Assembly: GCF_000764305.2 (NCBI RefSeq)
Contig: NW_025934831.1
Span: forward strand, 1-64,000
Origin: Hyalella azteca
Lineage: Eukaryota; Arthropoda; Malacostraca; Amphipoda; Hyalellidae
DNA length: 64,000 nucleotides
Direction: 5' to 3'
Shown here: piece after piece, positions 1-12,900 of the stretch
How the letters are laid out: the number at the start of each line of letters is the position of its first letter
How positions within the stretch are numbered: position 1 is the first letter of the stretch
The notes under the pieces: model-generated
The model's input: the letters and a program-made list of their open reading frames with translations, nothing else
Databases searched by the model: none
What the model was told of the DNA's origin: nothing
Position numbers and translations under genes: made by a program

Positions 1-7
1 ATGTGTG

Positions 8-125
8 CCGTTAGCTGTAAATAACAGCATTAAAGTGCGCCGTTAGCTGTAAATAACAGCTTTGAACTGCGTCGTTAGCTGTATATAACAGCTTTGAACT
101 GCGCCGTTAGCTGTTAATAACAGCC
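8..125. repeat. ~37-bp tandem repeat
   Basis: About four units with the symmetric core GCTGTAAATAACAGC. The following 126-497 holds nothing I recognise. Confidence 0.75.
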
Positions 126-497
126 GTAACAAATCATCAAACAGTAGCACAAATAAGTAATCTTAAAGAATCATCAAAAAGTAGTCATTTTGTAATTTCC
201 TTTTTACCATCCAAGAACTAAAATTCAAACTGAACAAGAACTTTTTAAAAAAGGATATTTAGAGCATCAATAACGATACCAATTATCGGAATAAAAAACG
301 GTTGAACTTATGCTTAACTAAGGGAACTGTCGCAAGTTTTATATACAAAGTGGGAGGATATAAAATGATCCGCTATAAATAATATTCTTCTCGTTATATA
401 ATAACGGTATTAGTTAGCCAGCATTTAGCCGACAATCAATAATCCGTTCACAGTAAACGTTCATTAAATTTCTCAACAATACTCAGGAGGAATTTCA

Positions 498-765
498 GTT
501 TGGCCACCAATATGGCGGCCGTGAGTTTGGCCACCAATACGGCGGCCGTGGGTTTAGCCACCAATATGGCGGCCGTGAGTTTGACCACCAATACGGCGGC
601 CGTGAGTTTGGCCACCAATATGGCGGCCGTGAGTTTGGCCACCAATATGGCAGCCGTGAGTTTGGCCACCAATACGGCATCCGTGAGTTTGGCCACCAAT
701 AAGGTGGCCTTGAGTTTGGCCACCAATACGGCGGCCATGAGTTTGGCCACCAATACGGCGGCCAT
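498..765. repeat. 27-bp minisatellite
   Basis: Ten units of GTTTGGCCACCAATATGGCG type. Because 27 is divisible by three, long false frames run through it on both strands. Confidence 0.9.
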
Positions 766-890
766 AACTGCAAATAATCGCGCTGGTTGGCAGGGAAGGA
801 CGCGATTTATTTTCGGTGCGGCGGTCGACGTTAATAAGAAGACGACAAAATTGCGGGGCATAATTGATGGAGAGCCACACCTCTGGCTGG

Positions 891-1082
891 GTCTGCCAGC
901 AGAGGTCTGCCATGAGTCAGTAAGCAGGATCTGCTGTGTGTCTGCTATCAAGGGTCTGCCAGCAGAGGTCTGCCATGAGTCAGCAAGCAAGGATCTGCAG
1001 TGGGTCTGCTATCAGGGGTCTGCCAGCAGAGGTCTGCCATGAGTCTGCAAGCAAGGATCTGCAGTGGGTCTGCTATCAGGGG
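891..1082. repeat. 63-bp tandem repeat ending at the adapter
   Basis: Three units starting CTGCCAGCAGAGGTCTGCCA; the last is cut by the adapter at 1083. Confidence 0.85.
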
Positions 1083-1118
1083 GTCTCTTATACACATCTA
1101 GATGTGTATAAGAGACAG
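1083..1118. other. Nextera mate-pair junction adapter (artefact)
   Basis: Back-to-back Tn5 mosaic ends: TCTCTTATACACATCT then AGATGTGTATAAGAGACAG, followed by an N. It translates as SYTHLDVYKRQ, a known contaminant peptide. Not biological sequence. Confidence 0.97.
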
Positions 1119-1204
1119 NGAATAAATAATCTCAAGCCTTCACTTCTCTTCTGCATGCATTTTCCATTTGTTAAAGCAACTATACTTTCTGTTCGCCTAT
1201 AACA

Positions 1205-1572
1205 AAGCCAAGGGTTAAAATAATCAAGCTGCATTACATATATGAGCTTTATGGTCTTCCACAGCCAAGCCAGGGGTTAAAATACCTATGTTGGACTACA
1301 TATATGAGCTGTATGGTCTTTTCACAATGAAACCTGCAGGGGTTAAAGTACCTATGTTGCACTACATATACGAGCTTAATTTATGGTCTTTCACAACCAA
1401 GACAGGGGTTAAAATACCTAAGCCGTAATACATATGTGAACTTTATGGTCTTTCACAACCAAGACCGGGGTTAAAATACCTAAGCCGCACTTCATTTACG
1501 AACTTTATGGTCTTTCACAACCAAGCCAGGGGCTACAGTACCTATGCGGCGCTTCATCTACGAATTTTATGG
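1205..1572. repeat. ~66-bp tandem repeat
   Basis: About five diverged units with AGGGGTTAAAATACCTA and TTTATGGTCTTTCACAACCA. 1573-1778 has nothing recognised. Confidence 0.8.
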
Positions 1573-1778
1573 TCGCCTATACCCAAGTACAAACTTTTCA
1601 TACCTAATACTACCACCTAGATATACGTACTAAATTTAATGCAGTGACCCCGAATTTTCGCAAAATTTCATCAAAACAATCCTATACCAATACTTCTATA
1701 CGCTGAACGCCTTACCGTACCCGCCCATCGGAAGGGCTTAAGGAGCCTTTTTTTCTAGCAACCAATGCAACCAATTCT

Positions 1779-1900
1779 CAATAAAATAGGTTACCCTAGG
1801 TTGCCCCTGGATATAACTGTTAGAAATAAGTTTCCCAGTGATTATATAATAGTTTTATAACAGTTATGTCCAGGGCAACCTAGGGGAACCTATTTTATTG
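1779..1900. mobile_element. Fold-back element
   Basis: Two ~43-bp arms, CAATAAAATAGGTT... and its complement ending ...AACCTATTTTATTG, flank a ~35-bp AT-rich loop. Probably a MITE; no clear target duplication seen. Confidence 0.6.
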
Positions 1901-2107
1901 CACGTATTTCTACTGGGATGTTCCAGAGACTCGAACGCTAACTTCTGCTCGAGGTGACACTTGAAAAAAAAACAGCCACATTTTATTTCAACTTGGACAT
2001 CAGCGCCAATACAATATGGACGGGGAACAATACAAGCTCATGTTGAAGCGCTTGTAAGACGTAACTTTGTAACGCAAGACTACAAGACGCTGACAGCCCA
2101 CGCAGCA

Positions 2108-2470
2108 TTCAGCTAGTTCAGTACAGTTCAGCTGAATGCTGAAGTTCAGTACAGTACAGTACAGTACAGTTCAGTTCAGTTCAGTTCCGTTCACTAGCAG
2201 CCCACGCAGCGTTCAGTTCAGTTCAGTTCACTAACAGCCCACGCAGCATTCAGTTCAGTACAGTTCAGTTCAGTTCAGTTCACTAGCAGCCCACGCAGCG
2301 TTCAGTTCAGTACAGTTCAGTTCAGTTCAGTTCAGTTCAGTTCACTAGCCGCCCACGCAGCGTTCAGTTCAGTTCAGTTCACTGGCCGCCTACGCAGCGT
2401 TCAGTTCAGTTCAGTTCAGTTCAGTTCAGTTCAGTTCAGTTCAGTTAAGTTCAGTTCAGTTCAGTCCACT
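2108..2470. repeat. AGTTC pentanucleotide array with interspersed ~25-bp spacer
   Basis: Runs of AGTTC separated by CACTAGCAGCCCACGCAGCG. 2471-2989 holds no recognised feature. Confidence 0.88.
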
Positions 2471-2989
2471 AGCTGGATTGGAAGAGCCAAGAGAAATGCA
2501 AATCACGCTAACTTTCCCGCCTCGAACTCTGCGCCGAACCAACAACTTACACGCCGCGGATCCTCTGCCAATTTTCTGATCGTAAGTTCAATGGTGAGAT
2601 CGTAAGTTGCCAAGTTGAAGTAACGTACGAAGATCGGGAATTATAAGAAGATCGTAAGTTATACCATAATTGTGAGTTACGCCATAGTCCTGAGGTTAAC
2701 AAGTTCTACTGGAAGAAAAGAATGTTTACCGCGAACAAATGTTTAACCAGGAAATAATGTTCAAATAAGAACAATATTTTACCCAGTAACTTAGTTAACC
2801 ACGAACATATGTTCAATGATGTACGAACTATACAATATAATAAAGGTACAGCGGATGCAAGGAGTTCTTAGAACATTCAGGCACCGAATTCTCATTATCC
2901 AGACTCCAGAAAAAAACGTACTTTATTTCAGTTTTAATATCGAGACTTTCCACACGCTATCCTACTCTCTGTACTGCTGACGTTGGAAC

Positions 2990-3115
2990 GCCGTCAGCCA
3001 TTAGCATCAGCCGTCCTAACGCTGACATCAGCCATAAGCACCAGCCGCCCTAACGCTGACATCAGCCATAAGCACCAGCCGTTGAGACGCTGACATCAGC
3101 CATCAGCACCAGCCA
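2990..3115. repeat. ~34-bp tandem repeat
   Basis: Three to four units with GCTGACATCAGCCATAAGCA. 3116-3319 has nothing recognised. Confidence 0.75.
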
Positions 3116-3319
3116 TCAGGAATCGTGACAGCAAGCCATACGATTGTGCGATCACGAGGACTTATCGACAGTTTTATCGTCACTTCCGGGGGTTGGGATC
3201 GCAGAATTATCGTAGGCTCGTTAATCCAACACGCGTCGATGGGCAGTTAAACGAAATTTATTATATGGCCTCAGGCGCGCGACGATCACATTCTGGTTTT
3301 CTTTTCTGGTCCCGAACGT

Positions 3320-3600
3320 TCCCTGGGAATTGAAAAATGCTAAGTCTTGATTCTTTAAGTCTTTTTCAAATGTTTCCTCTATAATTTCCCAAACGTTCCC
3401 TGGGCATTGAAAAATGCTAAGTCTTGATCCTTTTAGTCTTTTTACAAATGTTTCTTCTATAATTTCCCAAACGTTCCCTGGGAATTGAAAAATGCTAAGT
3501 CTTGATCCTTTTAGTCTTTTTCAAATGTTTCTTCTAGAATTTTATGCTTTTGGTCTTTTTTTACAAATGTTTCTTCTAGAATTTTATTGTTTTAATTTAT
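3320..3600. repeat. ~77-bp tandem repeat
   Basis: Three units with AACGTTCCCTGGGAATTGAA and a partial fourth. Confidence 0.82.
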
Positions 3601-3884
3601 AGGGCAATACTCTACCGGAATTTTTTTCGACCAGAGAAAAACATGCGACAATGGAACTACATTTTCATAAAATTTTCTTGAATGTTCAATTTTTATTGGA
3701 ACTGCAGTTGCCACGTGGCAAGTTGTTAGAAAATTATTGTGACCAAGGGCAGGCCGGCACCCAGAACAATGAATGGGTCACATCGTTCAAATAATCTACA
3801 CACTTTCGGTGCGCAGCACTGATACCCCCTGTTGCTGGGCGAAAATGGGTCAGGTCGACCCACACAATGGCAAAAAATATAACT

Positions 3885-4040
3885 CAGTACTCACTGCAGT
3901 GAGTGACAGAGAGCGCATTTTCTTGTCGACGAAAACTTGAGGTCACGGACGGACAGACGGACGGACAGACAGACGGACAGACAGACAGACATGGCGAGCA
4001 CAATAGTGCATTTTTTCCATAAATGAGAAAATGCGCTAAA
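3885..4040. repeat. Dispersed repeat with GGAC/AGAC microsatellite, copy 1
   Basis: Shares AGAGAGCGCATTTTC, the GGAC run and GGCGAGCACAATAGTGCATT with 13636-13772. Likely the tail region of an unidentified retroelement. 4041-5040 is AT-rich with nothing recognised. Confidence 0.7.
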
Positions 4041-5042
4041 AACGCATTGCTTTTTGAGAAAGGCTCATTTACTTCTTTAATTAATTTTATATTAATTCAG
4101 TAAACCTCATCTGTACGTCATTCATTCTTGCACGACTAAAGTACCTTCATTTATTATTCATTCACCATATAAACTGAAAAGATTTTGGACGGATAACTAA
4201 CCCAAATTTTGGAGTAAGGTTGATTCATCACCAGTAGTTTGAATAATAGGGTTATTTTTAAAAATGAAATACATGTGAGGTTTTATTTTCCACGAAATGA
4301 ACACAAATTGTAAATCAAAAATCTTGTATATTTCATGCACAATGAGAATTATTATCATCCCAAGAAGAATACTGTCACAAACCGTCGTCAGAAGAAACAA
4401 AAATTTAATTTACCATAATATGTCCGAAGTATATCTTTATCTGTTAAAAAGCATCAAGTATTGAGTAAAAACAGTAAATTTAGTTTCACTTTACTCCATA
4501 TCACACACTCGTATGAACAAGACACCGACTAAATATTTTTCTATTTTTCATATGAACACGACACCGAACAGATAACATTTTTTTATTATTATGCCCACAC
4601 GTAAATATTGTTCACTAAAATATTTGTTGCTTTGCCGAGTGTCGTATTTCAAGCGAATATTTTTGCTGATGTAAACATCACGCGATGAAGAATTCAATAA
4701 TAAAACCTATTACTTCGCCTGGAATTTCATCAGTAGAACTTCTGGGCAACAAGTATACACGTCACACAAAACTGAATGGATATGAATATTATTCACCTGA
4801 GTCCTGATGTAAAACATAAATACAAATAAATAAATAATTGACAGAATGTGAATTATCTAATATGAGGACATTGTTATCTAATATAAAATACCTATATTAA
4901 AATTTAAATACTGTCCACCTTAATCGTAATAGAAAAAAATTTGAGCGGCAATTGAAAATTATTGCTGAAAAAACGCTTATCGATCGCCTTTGCAGGTGGC
5001 GGATAACCGATCATTTATGGCAGCTCTGACATCGGCCAAGGG

Positions 5043-5230
5043 GTTCGATTATCAAACCATATTAATACACGTTATAATCAAACCTATATTAATACACATT
5101 ATGATCAAACCTATATTAATATACACATTATAATCAAAACTATATTAATGCACATTATAATGAAAACTATATCAATGCACATCATAATGAAAACTATATC
5201 AATACACATTATAATCATACCTATATTATT
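5043..5230. repeat. ~28-bp AT-rich tandem repeat
   Basis: Units of CCTATATTAATACACATTAT type; the same string appears again at 5925-5960, marking the start of the duplicated block. Confidence 0.75.
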
Positions 5231-6655
5231 ACACGTTATAAATTGACATAAGTACAAATGGCGACGTAAGTGCACGTAGCGGCAGATTCCTCGTCTATGA
5301 TTTGCAGGTTTGAGAATCCGTCATTGGCTGACTGGGTTACGCACGCGTAAATATTTTTAATGGCAGAGTTTCAGACTTTGAATTAATAAAACACTTAACG
5401 ATCGCTAAAGTATAGGTAACAAACAACCGATCATTACGCAAACTTCACTCAGGAAAATGAACGGATCATATGGTCCAAATAATGAAAATTTATGCACGTC
5501 GCCCTAATACGCCCTTTCGCCGGACCAATGTGAGTGGGGAAGACAAAAGTACATCGTTATACGGACAAAGTCTACATCATATTTCTGTGTGTACGCTGAA
5601 GAGAAAAGCTGCCGTCAGAAACAGGCGATAAGACACTACGCATTAGCGCGCTAAGAGCGACTAAAATCGAGAAGCAATTTTAAAGTTCGAGAGCAGACTC
5701 TCGTTTTTTCCAATCAAGAGTCGAGTATCTATGAAGTTCCCAGCTTTTTGCCGCCAGTTGAACTGATATAGCGGACCACAATGCATGGACCGCACTGATA
5801 TAGCGGACCGCAATGCATGGACCGCAATGATATAGCGGACCGCAATGCTGTTATATGAGAGCTCATGGACCGCAATGGTATAGCGGACCGCAATGCTGTT
5901 ATATGAGAGCTCATGGACCGCAATGCACATTATAATCAAACCTATATTAATACACATTATAAATTGACATAAGTACACTTAGCGGTGTAAGTGCACGTAG
6001 CGGCATATTTCTCGTCAATGATTTGCGGGTTTGAGAATCCGTCATTGGCTGACTGAGTTACGCACGCGTAAATATTTTTAATGTCAGAGTTTCAGACTTT
6101 GAATTAATAAAACCCTTAACAATCGCTAACTTAGTTAACGAATACCGATCATTACGCAAACGTCACTGAGGAAAATGTACAGGTCATATGGTTCACATAA
6201 TGACACTTTATGCACGTAGCCTTAATACGCCCTCATTACGCAAACTTCACTCAGAAAAATGTACAGGTCATATGGTCCAAATAATGACATTTTATGTGAC
6301 CTAATACGCCTTTTACCGGGCCAATGTGTGCCGGGAAGACTGAAGTACATCGTTATACAGACAAAGTCTACATCATATTTCTGAGTGTACGCTGAAGAAA
6401 AAAGCTGCCGTCAGAAACAGGCGATAAGACACTACGCATTAGCGCGCTAAGAGCGACTAAAATCGAGAAGCAATTTTAAAGTTCGAGAGCAGACTCTCGT
6501 TTTTTCCAATCAAGAGTCGAGTATCTATGAAGTTCCCAGCTTTTTGCCGCCATTTGAACTGATATAGCGGACCGCAATGCTGTTATATGAGAGCTCATGG
6601 ACCGCACTGATATAGCGGACCGCAATGCTGTTATATGAGAGCTCATGGAGAAGGC
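5222..6655. repeat. Direct duplication of ~0.7 kb
   Basis: 5222-5935 and 5946-6655 align along their length (for example TTTGAGAATCCGTCATTGGC in both). Each ends in a TAGCGGACCGCAATGC minisatellite (5763-5935, 6558-6648). The second block carries an extra ~70-bp internal repeat. 6660-7092 has nothing recognised. Confidence 0.8.
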
Positions 6656-7092
6656 AATAAACTTTAAAGTTTAAGGTGCAGCAGCTGGAGGATGTGATGG
6701 GTTAAGTTAACCTACGCCAAAAAAAGCAAGCAAATGGAGAAGTGCAATTCCAGTTGCAAAAAATGCGAAGAAAGAACAGTTTTTTGGCAATTGCCCTCTC
6801 ACAACAGCGAAAAAATCAAACTCAAATCAAACTCAAATGTGCCTCAAATCAATTTTTTTTGTCGCCAGTTGAACCGAAAAACTCGATAAGCGCAGTTGTC
6901 TTGTTATCAAAGATCAGCAGATTAAACGACACAGCAAAGTTGATAAACGCAGTCTACTTTATATTATCTCATTAATACATTCAATAAATGCTGACTTGCA
7001 CTTAATACACGCAGCTCTAAATTTAATAAATTCTGCTTCTACTCAATTAACAAAGCCTGTCTCATGATGAACACGTTACACACCCAAAAACA

Positions 7093-7129
7093 TGTCTCTT
7101 ATACACATCTAGATGTGTATAAGAGACAG
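7093..7129. other. Nextera mate-pair junction adapter (artefact)
   Basis: Complete TGTCTCTTATACACATCT plus AGATGTGTATAAGAGACAG, immediately before a 20-bp satellite. The join across it is not supported. Confidence 0.97.
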
Positions 7130-7722
7130 GTGCACACTCTCAATAAACGCTGCACACTCTCAATAAACGCTGCACACTCTCAATAAACGCTGCACACTCT
7201 CAATAAACGCTGCACACTCTCAATAAACGCTGCACACTCTCAATAAACGCTGCACACTCTCAATAAACGCTGCACACTCTCAATAAACGCTGCACACTCT
7301 CAATAAACGCTGCACACTCTCAATAAACGCTGCACACTCTCAATAAACGCTGCACACTCTCAATAAACGCTGCACACTCTCAATAAACGCTGCACACTCT
7401 CAATAAACGCTGCACACTCTCAATAAACGCTGCACACTCTCAATAAACGCTGCACACTCTCAATAAACGCTGCACACTCTCAATAAACGCAGCCCTCACT
7501 CAATAAACGCTGCACACTCTCAATAAACGCAGCCCTCGCTCAATAAACGCTGCCCTCGCTCAATAAACGCTGCCCTCGCTCAATAAACGCTGCCCTCGCT
7601 CAATAAACGCAGCCTTCACTCAATAAACGCAGCACTCGCTCAATAAATGCAGCCCTCGCTCTATAAACGCATCCCTCGTTCAATAAACGCAGCCCTCGCT
7701 CAATAAAAACAGCTTTCACTCA
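7130..7722. repeat. 20-bp satellite
   Basis: About 29 units. The ~18 next to the adapter are perfect TGCACACTCTCAATAAACGC; later ones vary. Length here is unreliable. 7723-8300 is AT-rich without recognised features. Confidence 0.92.
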
Positions 7723-8300
7723 AAATTTCGTGCCAAACTTTACAGGCCTAAATAAAGTCGTAACTTTCTTCCCTAATAAAAAAGGCCTCATGCGCGTCGT
7801 ATATTTGTTAGATACAATAACGCAATAAGCTTCGCTTTCTCTGCTTTTTATGAAGCCAATAAAGTACCAATGTCTATTTTACAGAAAATGAGGGTTATAT
7901 AAACTGACGCACAATTTAAAGTGTAATACCCTTTATGTTTCTATAACTAAACAACACAGCAGATAAATTCAGTGAAAGCCTATGTAGCGAAGAAAATTTA
8001 CACAGTTGCATTATATTAAGTTCCATTTCACATAATTTCTACATTACATTAAATTCAACAAATTAAAAAATTAATTTTAGTAGCGACGAACATTTTCTCA
8101 ATAAAATAATTTACACAATTTTACACAAAATTTGTACCTTTAAATGATGTTCAGTAAAAGGTTAAATAGCAAACAAAGTCACACAAATTGAATCTTGGTA
8201 TGTGAATGGAGTTACTATGGAATGGAATAAATATTGAATGGAGTTGGTAAGCGTGTTATTGATTATTATTGATGCTATTTTGATTATGACGCTAATAACT

Positions 8301-8840
8301 GCACGTGTACGTATTCGTAATTTTAAGTCGGTGATTTTTGTGTGGACTTGATGCCCCCTGTCTTTGAACTGGTGTCTAGTGGTACAGATAGTGCATTAAT
8401 AAGTCCCTTAATGGGGACTTATTAATGCACTATCTACCGCTTATCTTTAATAAGTCCCTTACTAAGAGTCCCTTAATAGGGACTCTTAGTCAAAAATTTA
8501 TGCACGTGTACGTATTCGTAATTTTAAGTCGGTGATTTTTGTGTGGACTTGATGCCCCCTGTCTTTGGACTGGTGTCTTGTGGTACAGATAGTGCATTAA
8601 TAAGTCCCTTAATAGGGACTTATTAATGCACTATCTACCGCTTATCTTTAATAAGTCCCTTACTAAGAGTCCCTTAATAGGGACTTATTAATGCACTATC
8701 TACCGCTTATCTTTAATAAGTCCCTTACTAAGAGTCCCTTATTAGGGACTTATTAATGCTCTATCTACCGCTTATCTTTAATAAGTCCCTTACTAAGAGT
8801 CCCTTAATAGGGACTCTTAGTCAAAAATTTATGCAATACT
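8301..8840. repeat. ~201-bp repeat built from two hairpins
   Basis: Hairpin 1 has 21-bp arms ending AATAAGTCCC (8387-8434 and again near 8586). Hairpin 2 is ACTAAGAGTCCC with its complement. Later units splice one arm of each together. Confidence 0.82.
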
Positions 8841-8967
8841 TTAATTCATTCACAATCCGCATCAGAAAAGGAAAATTATTAACTTATCAAAATTATTAAC
8901 TTATCGTGCAGTTAATTAGCCTTACCTCTGAAGTTGAGTTAAAAGTATACACTGGTAATATATTTAT

Positions 8968-9293
8968 ATATAAAATATAATAAATACATAGAATTAGAGA
9001 CCGTAATACTGCTTCACTCCAAAAAGTACAATAAATCTATTTATTGCTGCTGCTCAACACAATGCGAGACCAGTTTCGTGCTGCTCCATAAATTGAAGTA
9101 CTTAATTACGAACCTTATAGCACAGGTACAATTACATTGCTATCACTAACTATACCTGTATATACAATATAATGAATAAATGGAATTAGAGACCAACAGA
9201 CTGCTTCACTCCAAAAAGTACAATAAATTTATTTATTGCTGCTGTTCAACACACCGCGAGACCAAGTTCGTGCTGCTCCATAAATTGAAGACA
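8968..9293. repeat. Direct duplication of ~190 bp
   Basis: GCTTCACTCCAAAAAGTACA and GTGCTGCTCCATAAATTGAA occur in both halves (8968-9110, 9165-9293). Confidence 0.75.
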
Positions 9294-9432
9294 AATTCTG
9301 CCATGAATTGGGGAGTTCAGAGCGCAGAGTTTATTGTGAGTTAAAGATTGTGCTGCGCGGGGAGGAAAATGTGGCTTGTGTTGCAGCTGTGAACACTGCA
9401 GTAAAGTGGACTTAAAGTCAGGCCATATGTCA

Positions 9433-9822
9433 GTCCATATCTCAGGTAATATATAAGGCCATATACAAGGCTATATATCAGGCCATATACCAGGCCATAC
9501 ATCAGACCATATATCAGGCCATATATCAGACCATATATCAGGCCATATAGAAGACCACATATCAGGCCATATATCAGACCATATTCCAGGCAATATATCA
9601 GGCCATATATCAGGCCATATATCAGGCCATATAGAAGACCACATACCAGGCCATATATCAGACCATATTCCAGGCCATATATCAGATCATATATCAGGCC
9701 ATATATCAGACCATATATCAGACCATATATCAGGCCATATATCAGACCATATATCAGGCCATATATCAGGCCATATATCAGGCCATATATCAGGCCATAT
9801 ATCAGGCCATATATACATCTAC
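9433..9822. repeat. 12-bp satellite CATATATCAGGC
   Basis: About 32 units with variants (AGAC, CCAGGC); false frames of repeated YGLI arise from it. Confidence 0.92.
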
Positions 9823-10232
9823 CATACACTACATCCACCAATACATTTACCATACACTACATCTACCAATACATTTACCATACACTACATCCACCAATAC
9901 ATTTACCATACACTACATCTACCAATGCATCTACCATACACTACATCCACCAATGCATCTACCATACACTACATCCACCAGTACATCTACCATACACTAC
10001 ATCTACCAATGCATCTACTATATAATACATCTACCAATGCATCTACCATATACTACATCTACCAATACATCTACTATATAATACATCCACCAATGCATCT
10101 ACCATACACTACATCCACCAATGCATCTACCATACACTACATCCACCAATACATCCACCAATACATATACCAATACATATACCATACACTACATCTACAA
10201 ATACATCTACCATATACTATATCTACCAATAC
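9823..10232. repeat. ~28-bp tandem repeat
   Basis: Units of CTACCATACACTACATCCAC type with variable CAATGCAT/CAATACAT joins. Confidence 0.88.
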
Positions 10233-10343
10233 TACCCTGTATTCATCGTATAGTCAGAATCGGTGCACAATAACTTCGTCGCTGCAGAGAATCATTTTAA
10301 CTTGATCCCGTGTCGCGTCAATAAGCAAGGTGACTTGATTTAA

Positions 10344-10937
10344 CCCTTTCGTGACTGACAGGACTGTGACGTCCCGCTCAATGTTTTACTCCATAACTTG
10401 CATACAGCGCACCATTCGAGGCATTGCTAACTACAGGGACACATGAGTAACACTACTGCGCCATGTCAACTCAAAAGTAATTGACTGAAGGGACTGTGAC
10501 GTCCCGACCAACGATTTACTCTATAACTTGCATGTAGCGCTAAATTCAAGGCATAGCTAACTACAGGGACATATTAGAAACACTCTTGCGCCTACTTATG
10601 TCCAATCTAAAGGAATATTATTATTTGTTCTTTTTGGGATATGTTATTATATAAGCTATTACACGCGTTTGCCAAAGGAAGTTTGTGATATTATTCAACT
10701 ACTAACAAAAAATATTACGAAAATATTTTTTTTCTCAAAATCAGTGATGTCGCAAATTGTGTCACTTCATTTAGAACCATTTACTACCGGGATTTTCTAG
10801 TCCCAGATATATAATTTTTGCCATTACCAGATATTTAATTATTTTTTACGGAGATGCAATATTCGGACCAAGTTCATGATGATTCTGTAGAAAAATACAA
10901 ATAAAAAGTTGTAAAACACATTGCCGTCACGAAAGGG
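10344..10937. mobile_element. piggyBac-like nonautonomous element (594 bp)
   Basis: Inverted ends CCCTTTCGTGAC and GTCACGAAAGGG directly flanked by TTAA on both sides (10340-10343, 10938-10941), the piggyBac target. The left part contains a ~130-bp direct duplication with GGACTGTGACGTCCCG. No transposase frame. Confidence 0.72.
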
Positions 10938-11014
10938 TTAAAAGTGCTCGCAGCGAATTTCCTCCCATTCTATTTGTTAAAGAACTACCCTACCCCCCTC
11001 CCATTCATGATCTG

Positions 11015-11130
11015 TCGTGAACGCATAAATCAACGTACAGAGATGGTTTTGGTACCGTTGGATAGATCAGAATGTCAGCTTTAAGATGAGACTAAAAACC
11101 GGAAAAGCCGAAATCCAAAATTTTACCCTA
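11015..11130 (-). repeat. Dispersed repeat, uninterrupted relative of the Harbinger host site
   Basis: Reverse complement matches 36828-36906 joined to 37867-37925, including TACGTTGATTTATGCGTTCA. The parent element is unknown. Confidence 0.65.
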
Positions 11131-11267
11131 GACGCTCCCCTTAAGCAAGTTGATTGCAATGGAAGTCACGTAGCTGTACGTCCCATACAAAACACACCGT
11201 GAATTGATAAAGTTTTCTCTTGGCTTTAGTTAGAATGTAGATTACTTGATGTTTTATAAAGCAGCAG

Positions 11268-11520
11268 AGTTGATACACTTTTAGAATCTACTTTTAGGAG
11301 TTGATACACTTTTAGAATCTACTTTTAGGAGTTGATACACTTTTAGAATCTACTTTTAGGAGTTGATACACTTTTAGAATCTACTTTTAGGAGTTGATAC
11401 ACTTTTAGAATCTACTTTTAGGAGTTGATACACTTTTAGAATCTACTTTTAGGAGTTGATACACTTTTAGAATCTACTTTTAGGAGTTGATACACTTTTA
11501 GAATCTACTTTTAGGAGTTG
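11268..11520. repeat. 31-bp satellite
   Basis: Eight near-identical units of GTTGATACACTTTTAGAATC type. 11528-12024 has nothing recognised. Confidence 0.92.
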
Positions 11521-12024
11521 ATGCACCCGAAATCTACTTTTACAGTTCAACATCAGCCCATGCATGCACTTCAACGCTGTAAGGCAACTTTTCAGCTTGG
11601 AAACATTGAACTTTAATAAGTCAGGTCTAACAGCACTGGTCGGAACTTTGAACAAGTCAATACACCCCAACAATTATTTGAACTATTTCAACCCAGACTG
11701 TTGATTTCAACCCAGTTTGTTGATTCAACCCAGATTTGTCATAACAAATTGCCCAAAGTTTGAGCAACGAAAATGCATGACAGCCTTCAAATAAAATCAA
11801 ATTCAGTACACCACTGATTTTAATTCTATCAATTCGACTGTGGGCAATAAAAATTTTATTACTTGAACAACTATTTCAAAATAGAATTCACATGTTCATA
11901 TAAATAAAAACGAAATCAAATAAACTAAAATAAATAATAATAAAAAATAAACTCTAATCGTAATTCAGGACAAGGACAAATTCATCACAATAAATATAGA
12001 AATGGATCTAAATTAATGAAACAN

Positions 12025-12545
12025 TCATTAAACTCATCATTTCTCATATGTTTCAAGTCATTCATACCATTCACTCATTAAATTCATCATCACTCATATG
12101 TTTCAAGTCATTCATACCATTCACTCATTAATTCATCATCACTCACGTGTTTCAAGTCATTCATACCATTCACTCATTAATTCATCATTATTCATATGTT
12201 TCAAGTCATTTATACCATTCACTCATTAAACTCATCATCACTCATATGTTTCAAGTCATTCATACCATTCACTCATTAAATTCATCATCACTCATATGTT
12301 TCATGACAATTTTGTCGCCAATGAAACGATATGAAACGATCCGACCCTATGGGCCAATTGCAACTCAACGGTAGGTTCAACATCAGGTTCGTTCGCTGAA
12401 CGCGATTTTGAATTATATTTTGAATTATATTCAAAATCTGTATTCATATCATTCAGTCATTTAATTCATCATTACTCACATGTTTCAAGTCATTCATACC
12501 ATTCACTCATTTAATTCATCATTACTCACGTGTTTCAGGTCTCCA
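12025..12545. repeat. ~50-bp tandem repeat
   Basis: Eight or so units with CATATGTTTCAAGTCATTCA, starting right after a single N at 12024 and interrupted at 12310-12450. Confidence 0.85.
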
Positions 12546-12654
12546 GAGCTCAGGCGTCACGCGTTACTAACGCTCATCAGGCGTCATGCGTACGCATTTC
12601 GTTCGTAAAATTGATCGTTTCTTCTGATGGCTGCTGCACTACAACTCCAATTAT

Positions 12655-12900
12655 ATTTCGATAATTCGAATTAGTAACTTAGGTCAGTGAAGCATTTAAT
12701 GGCAGAGTCTCACAGTAATTCTACAACAGATTTATCCAATTTAATATTAATAAATCGATCACTTATTATAATAATTAGTATTAATAATTTCGATAATTCG
12801 AATTAGTAACTGAAGACAGTGAAGCGTTTAATGGCAGAGTCTCACAGTAGTTCTGCAACAGATTTAAACAATTTAGTATTCATCATTCGTTCACTTAATG
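12655..12900. repeat. Direct duplication of ~130 bp
   Basis: TTTCGATAATTCGAATTAGT and TTTAATGGCAGAGTCTCACA occur in both halves. 12901-13635 has nothing recognised. Confidence 0.75.

Noticed and set aside
448..1042. 180-codon frames on both strands
   Set aside because: Created by the 27-bp array; 27 is a multiple of three and both strands are open, with no domain.
9341..9853. 170-codon frame of YGLI repeats
   Set aside because: 12-bp satellite translation.
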